Shown in pieces: positions 1 through 14,242 of a stretch of DNA of 64,000 bases. The position numbers and the translations under genes are program-made. The notes beneath the pieces were generated by a model. The model searched no databases, was not told where the DNA came from, and saw only the letters and a list, made by a program, of their open reading frames with translations. The first letter of the stretch is position 1, and every line of letters starts with the position of its first letter. The DNA comes from Amoebidium appalachense (Eukaryota; Ichthyosporea): the NCBI GenBank assembly GCA_963693365.1, contig CAVNZM010000007.1, positions 186,001 to 250,000 on the forward strand, read 5' to 3'.

Positions 1-446
1 GTGCGCTGTGCAGACACACAGAACACGCTGAAAAGAAGAAACACGCCGAGCATGTTCATGGCCGCATAGATGGCTGCGTCAGACAGACCCATGTCCTTTG
101 CCCCGTGCACGAAATAGTCAAACGCACTTGTGACACCGCTAGGGATGAGTGCCTTTACAGCATAGTACGTACCGATGTTCACCGTCAAAACCGTTGTGCC
201 AAACCACACCGCACTAACCAACCCAGACGCAGTGCCCATGTACTCCAGCGCGCGGTCCAATGCATCCCTGAGGCGAGGTTTGGGCCCCGCAGCACCTTGC
301 GTGAACTTTGCCGTTGGGGGTGAGCGTGTTACGAGGATGTGTTGCTTGTCGTCGAGGTAAATTGTGCTTGGTGGCTGTGCTGTGCTGTTGTCTGACTCCC
401 CGTAGGCCGCTTTGGGCGCGCGGGGGGTTAGCTGTGGAGGCTCCAT
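1..446 (-). CDS. Membrane protein of unknown family, 5' part only
   Basis: Starting from an ATG at 446 the minus strand is open to the window edge, giving about 148 codons with no stop. The first ~65 residues are polar and Pro-rich. Two hydrophobic stretches follow: one around residues 82-110 (it contains SAVWFGTTVLTVNIGTYYAV) and one around 128-146 (AAMNMLGVFLLFSVFCV), which look like membrane spans. Third codon positions are mostly G or C, as in the confident genes here. I do not recognise the family; there is a faint resemblance to two-helix DUF1279/FAM210-type proteins, which I would not rely on. The 3' end, and any introns, lie outside the window. A cytosolic N-terminus is a guess from the lack of a signal peptide. 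Confidence 0.55.
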   Translation of the reverse strand, partial: MEPPQLTPRAPKAAYGESDNSTAQPPSTIYLDDKQHILVTRSPPTAKFTQGAAGPKPRLRDALDRALEYMGTASGLVSAVWFGTTVLTVNIGTYYAVKALIPSGVTSAFDYFVHGAKDMGLSDAAIYAAMNMLGVFLLFSVFCVSAQR

Positions 447-2178
447 GCTGGCGTGAATGAAAACGAGCGCCTGTTAAGCCAAAAAAGAGATAGAGCCAAA
501 CCAGAATAGAGGGCAACAGAGGATTGGTGATGAGCTGCAACCCAAATGTACAGCTAGCAGATGAAGTAAATACGAGCGTGTTTTTTAGCTTGATTTTGTA
601 AATTGAGCGTGCTAACGTGATGACGCATAGTTACCTCCATGAACCAAAGCTAGCAGGAGATCACTGTTTTGCCTGTTTCTAATATATACTTCTCTTCCCT
701 CTCACTAAAAGTGACACAGGCACGTACATATGTAACGGTAGATGTAACGCAGCGGGCGTGTTGACTTTTTCGTTTTTGCGGATAAAAGGGCTGCGTTCTT
801 TTGGGGAGTTTTACCCGTAGGTGATTGGAGGGGGCCATCTGAAATCAGCTGTGCCTATTGCGATGCCGTGACTTGTAGCGAATGGCATGAAGCTTAATTT
901 TCTTTCTACAATATCCTGATGTCTACACTATAAGTAGTTCCATTTAATGCAAGACATCAACCGAATCAACCTGTTTTTCAAGAAATACAAATACAAATAA
1001 ATTTAAATTTAATCTTACCAGCTTTTTTTGTCATATATGGTACATATTAGAGCATTATACCTTGCAGGCGTCAAACCGTCATCGCCGTCAACTTGCGTTA
1101 AGTGTTACCGTAATCCGTCTGTCATCGTATTTGAACCAATCGCATCAAGGCTTAAATGAGGCTATTTTCCGTCCAACTATTGGAGTAATAAAGATGAAGG
1201 CGGCAGGTATTTTCCTGTGTTTTGTTTTTGTTGTTTCCCGGTTTTCTGTTTACAGGGGCACCATGTGGCCGCTTTGTTCTCATCCCTGACCTGTATAATG
1301 GTGTAGCTCAGCCCCTCCCTTACAGCCCTCACCTGCAGCACTCAGTGAAGAGTTGTTATCGTTATCCATAAAACGACCCTCAGTTCCACCCACTCCTCCC
1401 TCTTCCCCCCAACCCTTCCTGGCGTTCCTCTAGGCGGCCTCGGCCAGACATACCGTTCGCGCAAGCCTAAAGCTAACGAAACTTCGGTGGCGCCCCCGGA
1501 GGAGAGTGGTTGCTTGTGTATGTGGGAAGGGAGGAGGGGGTGGAACGGAAGGGTTGGGGGGGCGGGGGGAGGTTGTCTTAACTAAGTAATTGATGATGTG
1601 ACTAATAAAGGCTCTCAATGTGCACTGAAAAAAAAAGCGGAGCTTGAAGCAGCATCGACCCACAGAAGAGCACCCAAGCTCCCCCTTTTATTTTGAGCAT
1701 AAGGAACTGGTCTCTATCTCTTTTTTCCAGCATAATGCATGATGTGCAACCCAGCTATACACTCTGCCGTCGTGTCATTGTTACAGGGTATAGGCAATCA
1801 TAGTACAACTGCACACAACTCGTATTCAGAAAATTCGTTTTCACATGTGGCAACCGTGAGTCAATATACAGCTTTTAGCTACCTACAGAGACTTCTAAGT
1901 AATAGATACAAGTTGAAGGCAAACACACAAGTCATAAATATGTATTGTGTGAGTGCTTGTTAAAGAATAACAACCCCCCCTTAAAAAAAGAAGAAGAAAA
2001 AGAAGACGAAGAAGAAGAACAAGAACGAAAAAGACGAAAAGAACCAGCTTTGGAGAAACTACAGAACAAACGGAAGGACCTAAGTAACGAAAGCCTTGAC
2101 TTTTGTTTTTATGATGACAAGCCAGTCATGAGCTGAAAATAAAAATATACCAGCGAGGGAAAGGGGAGCGAAGAATAG
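447..2178. other. Intergenic, no supported gene
   Basis: This stretch is AT-richer than the exons, with only short C and G runs and a purine-rich block (about 1983-2040) that would read as Glu/Lys-rich in one frame. I see no splice-supported exon. It contains the 5' flank of the membrane protein gene and the 3' flank of the acyltransferase gene. Confidence 0.5.
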
Positions 2179-3197
2179 TTATTTCCCGTCCGCCTTCACA
2201 TCCTTTCCCCTGACCTTCCCCAGCGTCTCCCTAAAAACCTCGTCGAATTTCTCAGCCACCCTCTTTGGGTTGCGCACACACGCCTCATCCCCACTGACCC
2301 CAAACTGCAGCCTGCCGCCATAGCTCACAATTGACACGCCCATGCCCACATACCCCATCGAAGGCACCCAGAACATGGCATGGAGCAATTTCGTGTGTGC
2401 TAACAGCATTATCTCCTGGGGGCCGGGAACATTTGTCACCACCGTCGTCATCTTGCTCGAAAGAACACCGAACAGAAACCGCCCCAAGAATTCAGGAACA
2501 TAGGGACTACCCAAAAGAGACCCCACGAGAAAATAGACCAAGGGGCCGATGGAGTGTTTCATGTGCGCAAAGGGAGCTCGCACTGCTTGGATTGCCTTTT
2601 CAGGGTCTGGTGTGTGGACGGGTAAAGGAACGAGCGCCGGGGAGAACTTGTTTTCCAGCTTTGCGGGTTTGGATGAAACACGCAGATTGACAGGCACACA
2701 CACGTGCATCTGCGTTGTGCTTGTGTCCCCCTCCTCCTTGAAACATCGGTTAATTGCGGCGGAAAATATGCCCATGAGCGCATCGTTGATGGTCACCCCG
2801 TAGTGATTCTTGATCTCTTTCACCTCGGCAATGTCGTATGCAGGACTCAGAGCAACACGCTTCTTTCCACCCAAATCATTCCCATGCCAGGGATTTCTAT
2901 CCCCAGGCCCAAAGATGACTTTTGCGATTAGCCATGGCCCCATCAGCGCAACTGCAAGGGCAGTGAGGTATTTGTTGGGTGGGGTTTTTCGCATAACACG
3001 GGAGGTGGTTTCCGTAGGACCCCCCTTGTCTCCGTTCACGGGGTCAAACAGGCGGAACAACATGGTCACCATGCCTACACCGTCACCGATCACGTGGTGC
3101 ATGCGCTCGATGATGAGTGTCTGTGTGCCCTCGTAGTTGGGCGTCACTTCCATCTGTTTGCATGTGGGTGCGATGATGTCAGGATCAGGGTCGGAGA

Positions 3198-3238
<41 letters not shown>

Positions 3239-4288
3239 AAAAGAAAAGGAGGCATAGTTGTGCTGGAGCTTAAAGAGATGCGAGCGAAAAGATGGTGACG
3301 TTAAGGGCAGGTGTGTGTGATTGCGTTAATGGGTGATATCTGAGGGGACAAGGCACAGGCAAAACACTGAGGGAAGGTAGGGAGCCGGTAAGGCGCGAAA
3401 GAAGTCTCAGGAGGTAGGCATGGCGATGGGGGAAGGGGGGGGGGGGGGGGGGGGGGCAGAAGACGGAAGGAATCGAAGGGCAGAAGACGACTGGAGATCA
3501 TTGGGTCAGGGAAGGAGGGGAGGAGGGGAGATGCGGGGAAGCGCGCAGGGGAGGGGGGAGGGGAGGGGGGAGGGGGGAGGGAAGAAGTGTTTGTTGGAGG
3601 GATTGTGGGGAAGAGAAGCGGAGACAGAGGGGCTAAGCGGAACGCGGATGGGAGAGGACGAGGGCAGGGGAAGGGGGGGTGGGGGGGGGGGGGGGGGTTC
3701 CGATCATACTCAGACATCCTGCCCACACAACCGGGTGAACGGGCGCTTGTGTATGCATATATAGGCATACTACACACCTCCACAGGCACGCACACATACG
3801 CAGACATACACATACCCCAGCACACAAGCACACACCTTCCACAGGGGCCTGTCGACAGGAAACGGCATAGCAGCCACCTCGCCCATCCTCACCAGCAACT
3901 CATCCTGAGTCTTCGGGCCCCCCACCACATCCACTATGTGTCTCTTGAGGTCGAACTCGCTGTCATCCACCCAAAAAGGCAACCCGTCCACACACACAAT
4001 GCGCTGCCTAAACCTAGCGTACTCTGGTTTATTCACCACTTTCTCTTCGTATTCTTTTCGCAAGTCTTCCGCTGTTACTTTTCCCTCCAGCACATATATC
4101 ATGTTCACGTTCATGAGGTTGTTGAGGGAATCCATTTTCCACATGTAGTCGTGTCCCTCGCAGAGCTGAGCAGAGAAACCGTAAAGGGTGCGTGCAAGGT
4201 CTGTGGCAGTTCTTATGCGATAGAAAACGTAGGTGATGTATGCTGCTAGCAGGCAGGCACACCACGCAGCAAGATGTTCCCACTCCAT
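2179..4288 (-). CDS. WS/DGAT-family O-acyltransferase (two exons)
   Basis: Predicted wax ester synthase / diacylglycerol acyltransferase, which transfers an acyl group from acyl-CoA to a fatty alcohol or diacylglycerol at the ER or lipid droplet. Exon 1 is 4288-3836 and exon 2 is 3153-2179. The donor is AAG|gtgtgt and the acceptor cag|ATG, in phase 0, giving 475 residues, close to the family norm. The catalytic motif HHVIGDG (HHxxxDG) is at residues 170-176, just after the splice junction, and the conserved PLWK lies just before it. The C-terminal WSD-type domain is present, including NVPGP near residues 390-400. A hydrophobic segment near residues 3-22 could anchor the protein. The ATG at 4288 is the first in frame and has A at -3 and G at +4. 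The 682-bp intron holds several G/C runs. Substrate preference cannot be read from sequence. Confidence 0.9.
3201..3234. repeat. Poly(G) run inside the acyltransferase intron
   Basis: About 34 consecutive G on the plus strand (C on the coding strand), about 50 bases from the 3' splice site. Further G-rich tracts at 3436-3456 and 3676-3698 lie in the same intron. Confidence 0.9.
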
Positions 4289-4936
4289 CTTTACCGATGC
4301 CCTCTCGATAAAGTGACCCAACCAAACAAAAGGTTCCACTGAGAAATGGTTAGGCTAACCGGTTACTCTTTATTTCTTTATTCCAAATGACACGAATTTG
4401 CCGAGTACTTTTTATTTGGTTTTTTCCTGATAGAAATCGCCAGATGATGGTTCAAGGTGTGAGCCACACGAACGCTAGCCGGAGATTGCACATTGTTGGG
4501 TATTGCTTCTATTGGCTGTATGCTGCAAGGTGTGTAAATAAAACGCGACGACTTATTATTAAAAGTCTACGCTTGCAAGCTAACTTCGTCACTTCGCAGA
4601 CCTCAATGGTACTTATCTATTAAATGCTGAAAAAGGGCTATTGCAAAGCATAAATACAAAAGCGTATAAAATGCTTTCACTACACATGCTTGTGGTCTCT
4701 CCCAGTGCATAGGCTAACCTAAAAAGCCTTTCGCCGAATAAAAACAGTTTTTACTTGTTTCTATATGTTTATTTTCATTCGCTACTTATCACAGTCTAGT
4801 CCGTATGTGTGGCTCATTACCAAACGGCACCCGAAAATGCTTGCGAGAAGCCGCGAAGTCGAGCTCCAGGCTGCGCCGGCCCCGGCCTGACGGCTTGTAC
4901 ATAAATTTACTGTGTGCTCCACACAGGTGTGTGCGT

Positions 4937-4957
4937 GCATGCATGCATGCATGCATG

Positions 4958-5034
<77 letters not shown>
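4937..5034. repeat. (CATG)n followed by (GT)n
   Basis: A short CATG tetranucleotide array runs directly into about 37 GT dinucleotides. It opens a GA/GT-rich purine tract that continues to about 6400. Confidence 0.9.
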
Positions 5035-5036
<2 letters not shown>

Positions 5037-5084
5037 ACGCACGAGTGGATGCGTGATTGTGTGGGTGTGTGTGTGTGTTAAGGA

Positions 5085-6240
<1,156 letters not shown>

Positions 6241-7286
6241 AGAGCCTCGGTGTGTGTGTGTATGTGTGCGTGTTTACACGTGTTTGTGTCTCCGTGTGTG
6301 TTCGTGCGTGCGTCTATGCCCGTGTGCGAATGTGCGCGTGTGTGCGAGTGTGGATTAGTACATGTGTGCGATTGTGTGCGTGTGTGTGTGCTCGCCTACG
6401 CATGGGTGTGCCTATGTGTGTGCAAGTCACTGAACCGAACACATTTTGGCACGCTGTCGTTGTGGCAGTGGTGGTGGGTGATCGAATCGTTGTGTTTCAT
6501 AAGGTCAGAATAATGAGAAGAGTGAATCTGCTTTTTTGCAGATTGACTCAACTGAACGTTTCTGCTTTTGGTGAATAATTCTTGCTCTTTGCCAGTCGGT
6601 TTGTTGCTCAATAAGATCATTCCTCCCCCGTAAATGGGCCACTCACGAAGTCCTAGTCTGGTCACAAGGAGGGTGATCGTATTTTTTTCGATTTGTTTGC
6701 AGAACAGCACAGCACCCTGTAGGTAGAACGATGGCATCCCCTCCCCCCCCCCCCCCCCCCTCCTCCCCTCCCCTCCCCCCTTTCCGCATTGTGTGACGAG
6801 TAGCATGAAGGTGTTCTTAATTGCAACCTAAAGAGAGCAACATGCATGCTGAAGAGGGCGAGTCAAATAGCTTTAGCTTCGTTGAACAAGCTTTTTACTA
6901 TTGAGTACGTTATACAGCCGGTCCTTTCGATATTACATCTCGTTCTCTAGATGTAGTATCTCCCCCTCCCCCCCTCCCCTCCCCCCAAAAAACCTGAACC
7001 AACCAGGCAACCAAACACACACACACACACTTGTACACACACAGGCTCACGCACACGCACACAGTGCACATTCACGCACACATACTTACACGACGACGAA
7101 CACTCTTACGCTCACATGCTCACAAACAGATTTCACCGGCACTGTAACGTCACACAGGTAGCACACACGCGCATGCGCGGGCAAGCACGCGCGTGCACAC
7201 ATTTGTGTGCGTTTGTGAGTTTGGCTGTCCGTGTGTAGTGTCTCTATATATTTAAGTTGTCCGTTTCTGTTTATGTTTTGTTTGTG

Positions 7287-7414
<128 letters not shown>

Positions 7415-8022
7415 GTGTGTGTGTGTGCGCGCGTGCGCGTGCGTGTGCGTGTGCGTGCTTGCGTATGTGCTTGCGTGCGTGTTTATGTGTCACATGCGGG
7501 AATTGACGGGGGGAAGTGGAGGTGGAGGGGTGAGGTGGGTGAGTGAGTTCGAAGAGGGGGAGGGGGGTGGGGGTGGGGGGGGCATGGAGGAATTGGAGTA
7601 GGTGGGCGCTGTTGGTAGGTGTGTGTGGCCTTAAAGGAACATTGTCAAGCATTGACCACGTGCTGTGTGTGCTGGAAAGTGCCAGATGCTCGGATTGTGA
7701 CGTCATCCTGCGGATGTGTTGACTTGGCCGGAAGGTGTGAGCCAATCGCTGGTCATGGGGTCCCCAGGGGACGGGGGGCGTGGGGGGGTGTGCCGAGGGG
7801 GGCTAGGGGGGTGGGGAGGGGGGGGGGGGAAGTTGGGGGGAGGGGGGTGCTGGGAAGTTATCAGGTGTGTGGGTGTGTTCAGGTATATGTGTACATGGGT
7901 GGAAAGGGGCCCCGGTGAGCGGGGGAGGGGGGAGGGGGGGGGGGGGGGGGAGGGGGGAGAGGGGGAGGACCGAGGGGGGAGGGGTACAACTGAAGGAGGG
8001 AAAAGTGGTGTGTACATGTGTG

Positions 8023-8092
8023 GACTAGACTAGTAGACTAGTAGACTAGTAGACTAGTAGACTAGTAGACTAGTAGACTAGTAGACTAGTAG
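8023..8092. repeat. 8-bp minisatellite (GACTAGTA)n
   Basis: About eight tandem copies of GACTAGTA. Each unit carries the palindrome CTAG, so the array can fold on itself. No open frame or gene is associated. Confidence 0.9.
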
Positions 8093-9305
8093 ATGTGCTT
8101 TGAGGGAAGTGTGGATCTGTATCGGTGTTGTTGTGGTGATGGTGATGGTGTGGGGGTTCGGTTTGGGGTGATGAAACCTGAATTTTATTGCGTCCTCAGT
8201 ATGCCGTGCATACTTTTATATCTCTCCGTTGAATAAATCCAGTCAAAAGAAACTTTCCTGCTTATAAGTTGAAGGGTGGCCGTGGGGAGGGGGAGGGGGG
8301 GAGGGGGGGGGGGGGGGGGGCTGGGCTGGGGGCTGCAGAGCGAGTTCATTGGAGTAAACAGTGTGGGGGTTGCCGAAGGAAATCTCTCTCATGTGTAATA
8401 TTATTGGATGCCCCCAAATGCACCGCCCTTCCAACACTCGTTGGGAACACCACCCACCCCCGTACTCAGTTCCGAGTCTTACCCCCTTCCTCCCCCCCCC
8501 CCCCCCTCTCTGCCCCCCCCTCCCCCCCCCCCCCCCCCTCCCCCCCCCCCCCCCCCCCCCCCCTCCCCGGGACTGCAACCACCACCGCCGTCGCTGCCAC
8601 CACCACCACCACCGGTTGGTGGAAGATGATTGGCTTACAGAAGGAGCAGTAGAAAATGATTGGGTCAGTGTCAGTGCCTTGAGCTATGGCAAACGAAGGG
8701 GCAGGGTGAGGTGTGCTTGCACGTGCACAATAAGACAACTTAACGACAAATACTGAATCCGGTTGACACACACAAGCCTCCACCAATGAAATTTCAAGCA
8801 ATATACGCGGAGGTACTTTAAATGATCCACACACACACACACACCATGTATTCGTGACTGGCTCACATGCACACCCTTCATCGGATGCATCGTTGTGGTA
8901 CATTTGCGCAAATTCCCCCCACCTCTCTCCCCACACCCACCCACCACTCACTTATCCCTCAATCCCCCCCCCCCCCCCCCCGCACACACACCCACGTGCA
9001 CACACCGCCCACCCACCGCCCATCCCCTCCACCCGCCCACCCACCCCCCACCCACCCACCCACCGACCCATTATTGGCCACCAACCTACTCACACGCCCA
9101 CACACACACCCCGGTCCGGTTATGTATACACCACCATCCGCCAATCGCCATTACCTAAACCGCCCACTCCTGCCCTCTTCTATTTATCCCATCATCCCCC
9201 AACCCCCCCACCCTCCAAAAAAAAACGTCCGGTTCTCCGGTGCAATATTAGGGTGCCACTCTGTGACCTATACCGCCCATCCCTGTGCCCTTTCCGCTTA
9301 TCCTA

Positions 9306-9338
<33 letters not shown>

Positions 9339-9377
9339 GCCCGCCCGAACAAGTTGTTGCCAAGTTGTTGTTTTCTC

Positions 9378-9380
<3 letters not shown>

Positions 9381-9461
<81 letters not shown>

Positions 9462-9464
9462 TTT

Positions 9465-9508
<44 letters not shown>
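9381..9508. repeat. (TC)n - T run - G run composite
   Basis: About 37 TC units pass directly into about 18 T and then about 34 G. It is a clear example of the T-to-G homopolymer junction that recurs in this window. Confidence 0.95.
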
Positions 9509-9509
<1 letters not shown>

Positions 9510-9853
9510 AGACCAAACAGAACACGAACAGAGTTGGTGTTTAACATGACCGTCATGTACCCCTACCAGTGCCAGAGCAGAAAACACCATAGCACAAGAA
9601 ACCACTGTGCGCAACCGGACCCACCACCACCACCATGCCTGCTATATCACCACCCCTACCTCTTTCCGCGCATGCAACACCCCTGCCAACCAAAAGAAAA
9701 CAAGAGGGGAAGGCATAGGGAATGGGAGAAGTTTAGACAACATTATTTGCTAATCAAGATTATGCTTGTTCACGAATGATTCACACATATGTAGGGGCCG
9801 GGAAGAAAGTCTAGCCCAAAGAATTTGGTTGTGGTGGTTGTGGTGGTGGTGGT

Positions 9854-9856
<3 letters not shown>

Positions 9857-9925
<69 letters not shown>
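9857..9925. repeat. (GT)n microsatellite
   Basis: About 34 GT units, preceded by (GGT)n and followed by GGT repeats and G runs to about 10013. Confidence 0.9.
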
Positions 9926-9926
<1 letters not shown>

Positions 9927-10224
9927 CCCGAGAGGTGGTGGTGGTGGTGGTGGGGGAGGGGGGGGGGAGAGGGGAGGGGAGAGAGGGCAGAGGGGGGGGG
10001 GGGGGGGGGGGGGATTGTCGAAACTACTAACTTCTCAACTGTTAAAGAAATACTTCGTTGCTGTCGTTCATAATAGTCCTCAAATGTGCATCAATGAAAT
10101 GACACCGGTACGATCCATCCATCCAATCAAAAACCAGGCACATGTAACTAAGCCCCAATAGCAACATGGGGATACAAAATGAACCAATGGCGAACTGGCA
10201 TTGGTTTGGAGGGTAACAAAATGC

Positions 10225-10227
<3 letters not shown>

Positions 10228-10261
<34 letters not shown>
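10228..10261. repeat. Poly(A) run
   Basis: About 33 consecutive A with no upstream AATAAA or coding sequence. It could be the tail of a decayed retroposon on the plus strand, but I see no element body next to it. Confidence 0.85.
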
Positions 10262-10264
<3 letters not shown>

Positions 10265-10862
10265 ATTCCGCATCAGCGAAATCAGACGCTGACGTTCCTG
10301 ACAGTTTTAAGTGTTTCGGTTTGTATAGAATTACGTGGTCGGAATCATCGTGTGGTATGTACTCATCATTTTAAGTAATCACGTATCACTTTATCCATAT
10401 TAGGTCAACTTGAAGTTATTGAAAGAAATGAGTCGTTGTGCAGGCATAGCACATGACCCTGGGCCTGCACCATGCTGTGGGGCATAGTTCAAAATCCGTG
10501 TAAACATGCAGATAATTTATTCATCACAATGTCACTGTGTTCACGTGGGGTCAATCTTTCAATTTGCGCTTTCCCATGAGAAAGTTTTGGTTGTTTGCTA
10601 TCGCAGAGCCTTTCGTAACATAATTGCTTCTTATTCGTCCGGGAAGGGGGGGGAGGGGGGGAGGAAGGAGGGGAGAAGGGGGGGGGGGGGGGGGGGGGGG
10701 GCACTGCACAGTTATGAGCTCTACAGTGGCGCTAATCACGCTTCCATCTCCCAGACTTGATGGCAACCACAGTGGGGCGGTACGTTTCAGGGTCGAGACG
10801 GTTCTCCTTTTTCTCTCATTTGTGTGCACTTAGTGCCCCTGGCTAAATGAAGGATAACTTTT

Positions 10863-10865
<3 letters not shown>

Positions 10866-10954
<89 letters not shown>

Positions 10955-10995
10955 ACTCCCCCCCCCCCCCCCTTTCTATTGCTCTCTCTGCTTTA

Positions 10996-11092
<97 letters not shown>

Positions 11093-11110
11093 CGCACACA
11101 CGAGTCATGA

Positions 11111-11154
<44 letters not shown>
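10866..11154. repeat. (TC)n and (GT)n compound microsatellite
   Basis: About 42 TC units, a short C run, then two (GT)n blocks separated by a CGCG-rich spacer. Confidence 0.9.
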
Positions 11155-11157
<3 letters not shown>

Positions 11158-12086
11158 GTGGGCGGAGTGGGGGTGGGGGTGGGGGGGGGGGGGAGGAGAA
11201 AGTGGAAAGAAGAGGGCGAAAGGAAGGGAGGGATGGATGTGATTATAGGAGAGAGAGAGTGTCCGAGCCTGCCGGACGAGAGGAAGAGAGAGTTGAGAGC
11301 AGGGGGAGAGGGGTAACCGTTGAATTGAAAATGATCTACATTTGGAACCGTTGCAATTTAGAAAGTAATCTAAACTTTAATACCAGGCTCTATGTCCAAC
11401 TCGGCATTTTGTGCCATACAAGGTGCGCCATCGAGAAATGTTGACGTTGACTTCTAAAAACGGTAAGTGCAGTTAAATTTGGCTGTAGCGGCAAGACTTT
11501 AAGCAACACAGCGCCACTGTCGGGCACACGGAGCACATTTGTACTGTCTTCCCCCCCCCCCCCAACTGCCCCAGACCCACATACTGTACAGGCACTTAGG
11601 GGGGGAAAAAAGCACTAGCACTGTTCTTGTTTTTTAATACCATACAGTAGTGGTGTACTAGTCTTAGGCCGCATGATGATTCACACAAACCACAGTTCTC
11701 CCCGGTTTTACACCTATCCCCCCCCCCCCCCCCCCCGCTCCCCCCCGGCACCACCACCACACACACACAGCATGCACCCTGTGCTCTGAGTCACCCGAGG
11801 ACCGTCCGAGCATAGACTTCATTCGATAGTGACTCACGGGCACACAGACGCTTTTATATGTGAACTCCGTCATATTTCGAACACAATCCGTCAGATGGGG
11901 TTACGATTCAACTTGATGCTTGAGGGACATCATTAGGCAGAAGTTTTCGAGCCTCTCAAAATATCTCATCGTCTAGTTTTCTTTCCTATCCTTTTCTTTC
12001 TTAGTTTATTTTTTCCCCCAACGCCACTTGGAGTGGCTCAGCTTCTTATGATGTGCTTAGGTTGTGTTTGGATTGGGGACGGAAGT

Positions 12087-12126
<40 letters not shown>

Positions 12127-14242
12127 ACGAAGCACGAAGGTTGTGTTTACCTGGAGGGCGGCGTGAGCAGCTAGCTGCTTTACAAAGGTGGTGGTTGTGT
12201 GGTTACTGGCATGTGCACACATGTGCCAGGTGTGTCTGTGTGCGTGTGTGTGTGTGTGTGTTTGTGTGTGCGTGTGCGTGTGTGTGTGCCACTGGGTGTG
12301 TACACGTGTGTGTGTGTGCGTCTGTGCGCGCACGTGTGTGTGTGACTGTGTGTGTGTGATTTCACAGTACGTGTGTGTAATCAATAAAATACTGTGTAAG
12401 TTTACGTGCACAATAGTCGGGGTCGCATGATAGCACAGTGCTCGTATGTAAATTAAATCGTGGTTTGTCGTGTATGACACTTTAAAATTTTTGTGTGATT
12501 GTTTAACAGTGGTGGTGGTGTGTGTGTTGTGTGTGGTGGTGGTGGTGGTGGTACGGTGGTGTGTGTGGTACTGGGGAGGGGAGGGGAGGGGGGGAGGGGG
12601 GATGGGGAAATGAGGGATGGGGGGAGGAGGGAGAGGGAAGAGAGGGAGGGAGGTACAACCTCCGGGGAGAGCTCGGGAGGCCCCGCGCGGTTACGACATT
12701 TCATTCGATGAGTGCGGGCTGACTCAGAGCGTGAGCAAGTTGTAACTGACTCGGCATGATTTCAAAGTGATACCTGCTCTCGTTACCATCGATGTCTTCA
12801 GTGCATCTGAGTCTGTCGCGCTATCTCTGCCTCATCGAGTGAGTGTCATCCCTGTGGGCCATTATGTTTTGCTATCTATCTGCCGGAGTGCCGCCTGGTG
12901 CCACGGACGTCGGCACAGTATAAATTTAAAAGGCGCAAAGACACAGGCACACAGCTTGTGCATAGGAAAAGCAGCCCCATACAATAGCTCAAGCCCGACT
13001 GCCTTCAAGCTCGGGACAACACAAAGCGTGCGTGCCCAGATAGATAGATCATGGGATATTGCCAGCAATGTGACGTCTCATCACCATATGGCGCTATATG
13101 ATGTTCTCTTCCTTCCTTTTCTGGCTCCGATGTTCCCCCACACAGTGCATGCGCAGGCCCACAGATCATCCCACAGATCATCATAGAACACACAGATGGG
13201 GCCATGCCGGATGGCGGTGATAGGTATGTGTGCGCGCACGAAATCAAATGGTGTACTATGTATTTATCTTACAAGGGATATATCTATTAGTCTATAGGCC
13301 GAAGCAATTTGCGCATCCGTGTAAGACTCGGCTGCAAATGACTCACTGTATAAATTTTTTATGTTGAGTCCAAGGTGGATATGTTTGTGATAGCTGGTGT
13401 CTCCGTGACTCTCCGAGACCAGCCAGGATCTATCTTAGATAGCCTCCGTGATTAGAAGCCAATCAGCATATGAAAAAGCCGCTCAGCCAATATCTGTTTA
13501 GATTTCTCGATTGACATCTACTCATCTAGCTGCAAGCGCCCAATAGGATCGTGTGTGTGCGGAAACATCGAATTCCGGTCCCGGGGCGAAGTTATGTGAT
13601 TCACTGATATCCCTGAGCCGCTGATTGCAACATCTTTATATCGCTATATTAAGAAAACATTTGCAATAAATAACAATAATTTTTTATGTAACTATATGAA
13701 TTGCTTGGTTTGTTTACTAGATGAAGAGCTGAGACGTTTTTCTTCAGTCACAGGAACGATACGGAGGCCTTTCTGACTATCTCTGGAATGTGCTAGGTCA
13801 CCAATCAGCAGGCTAGATCTAGCCAACGGCATGATTGGCCATTATCCCCATATCTTGAACCAATAGGAACGAGTTTTTGGCCCCTGCGTGGAGTGGCCCC
13901 TATACAAAGAGCAATCACACCCAAACAGAAACGCAACAGAAAAACGAACGCACAAGCTGGCACGCAAAGCAAAGCACATGGCCCCTGGAACAAAAACAGG
14001 CAAACACTTTGGCGTATGTGCTACAGTGCCGTGAACATAACCTGAAAATATATGCATGTATGAGGTTCTGTGCGAGTCAACTCTATGTAAGGAAAAGAAG
14101 CTTCCCCAAGATATACCTAACCACGCACTAAAGCGATGTTTCACTACTAGCACTGAATACTCGACCCATATACCCTGACAAACCCATTGCGGCCTCTCAT
14201 GCACACACGTGTACGCACACAGTCTCCGCCAAACACGCTGAA

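Noticed and set aside
1945-2136. Glu/Lys-rich 63-codon frame
   Set aside because: A GAA-type simple repeat without ATG context or partner exon.
4288-4339. Longer N-terminus for the acyltransferase starting at 4339
   Set aside because: That codon is GTG, not ATG, and no upstream in-frame ATG is near; the ATG at 4288 has good context.
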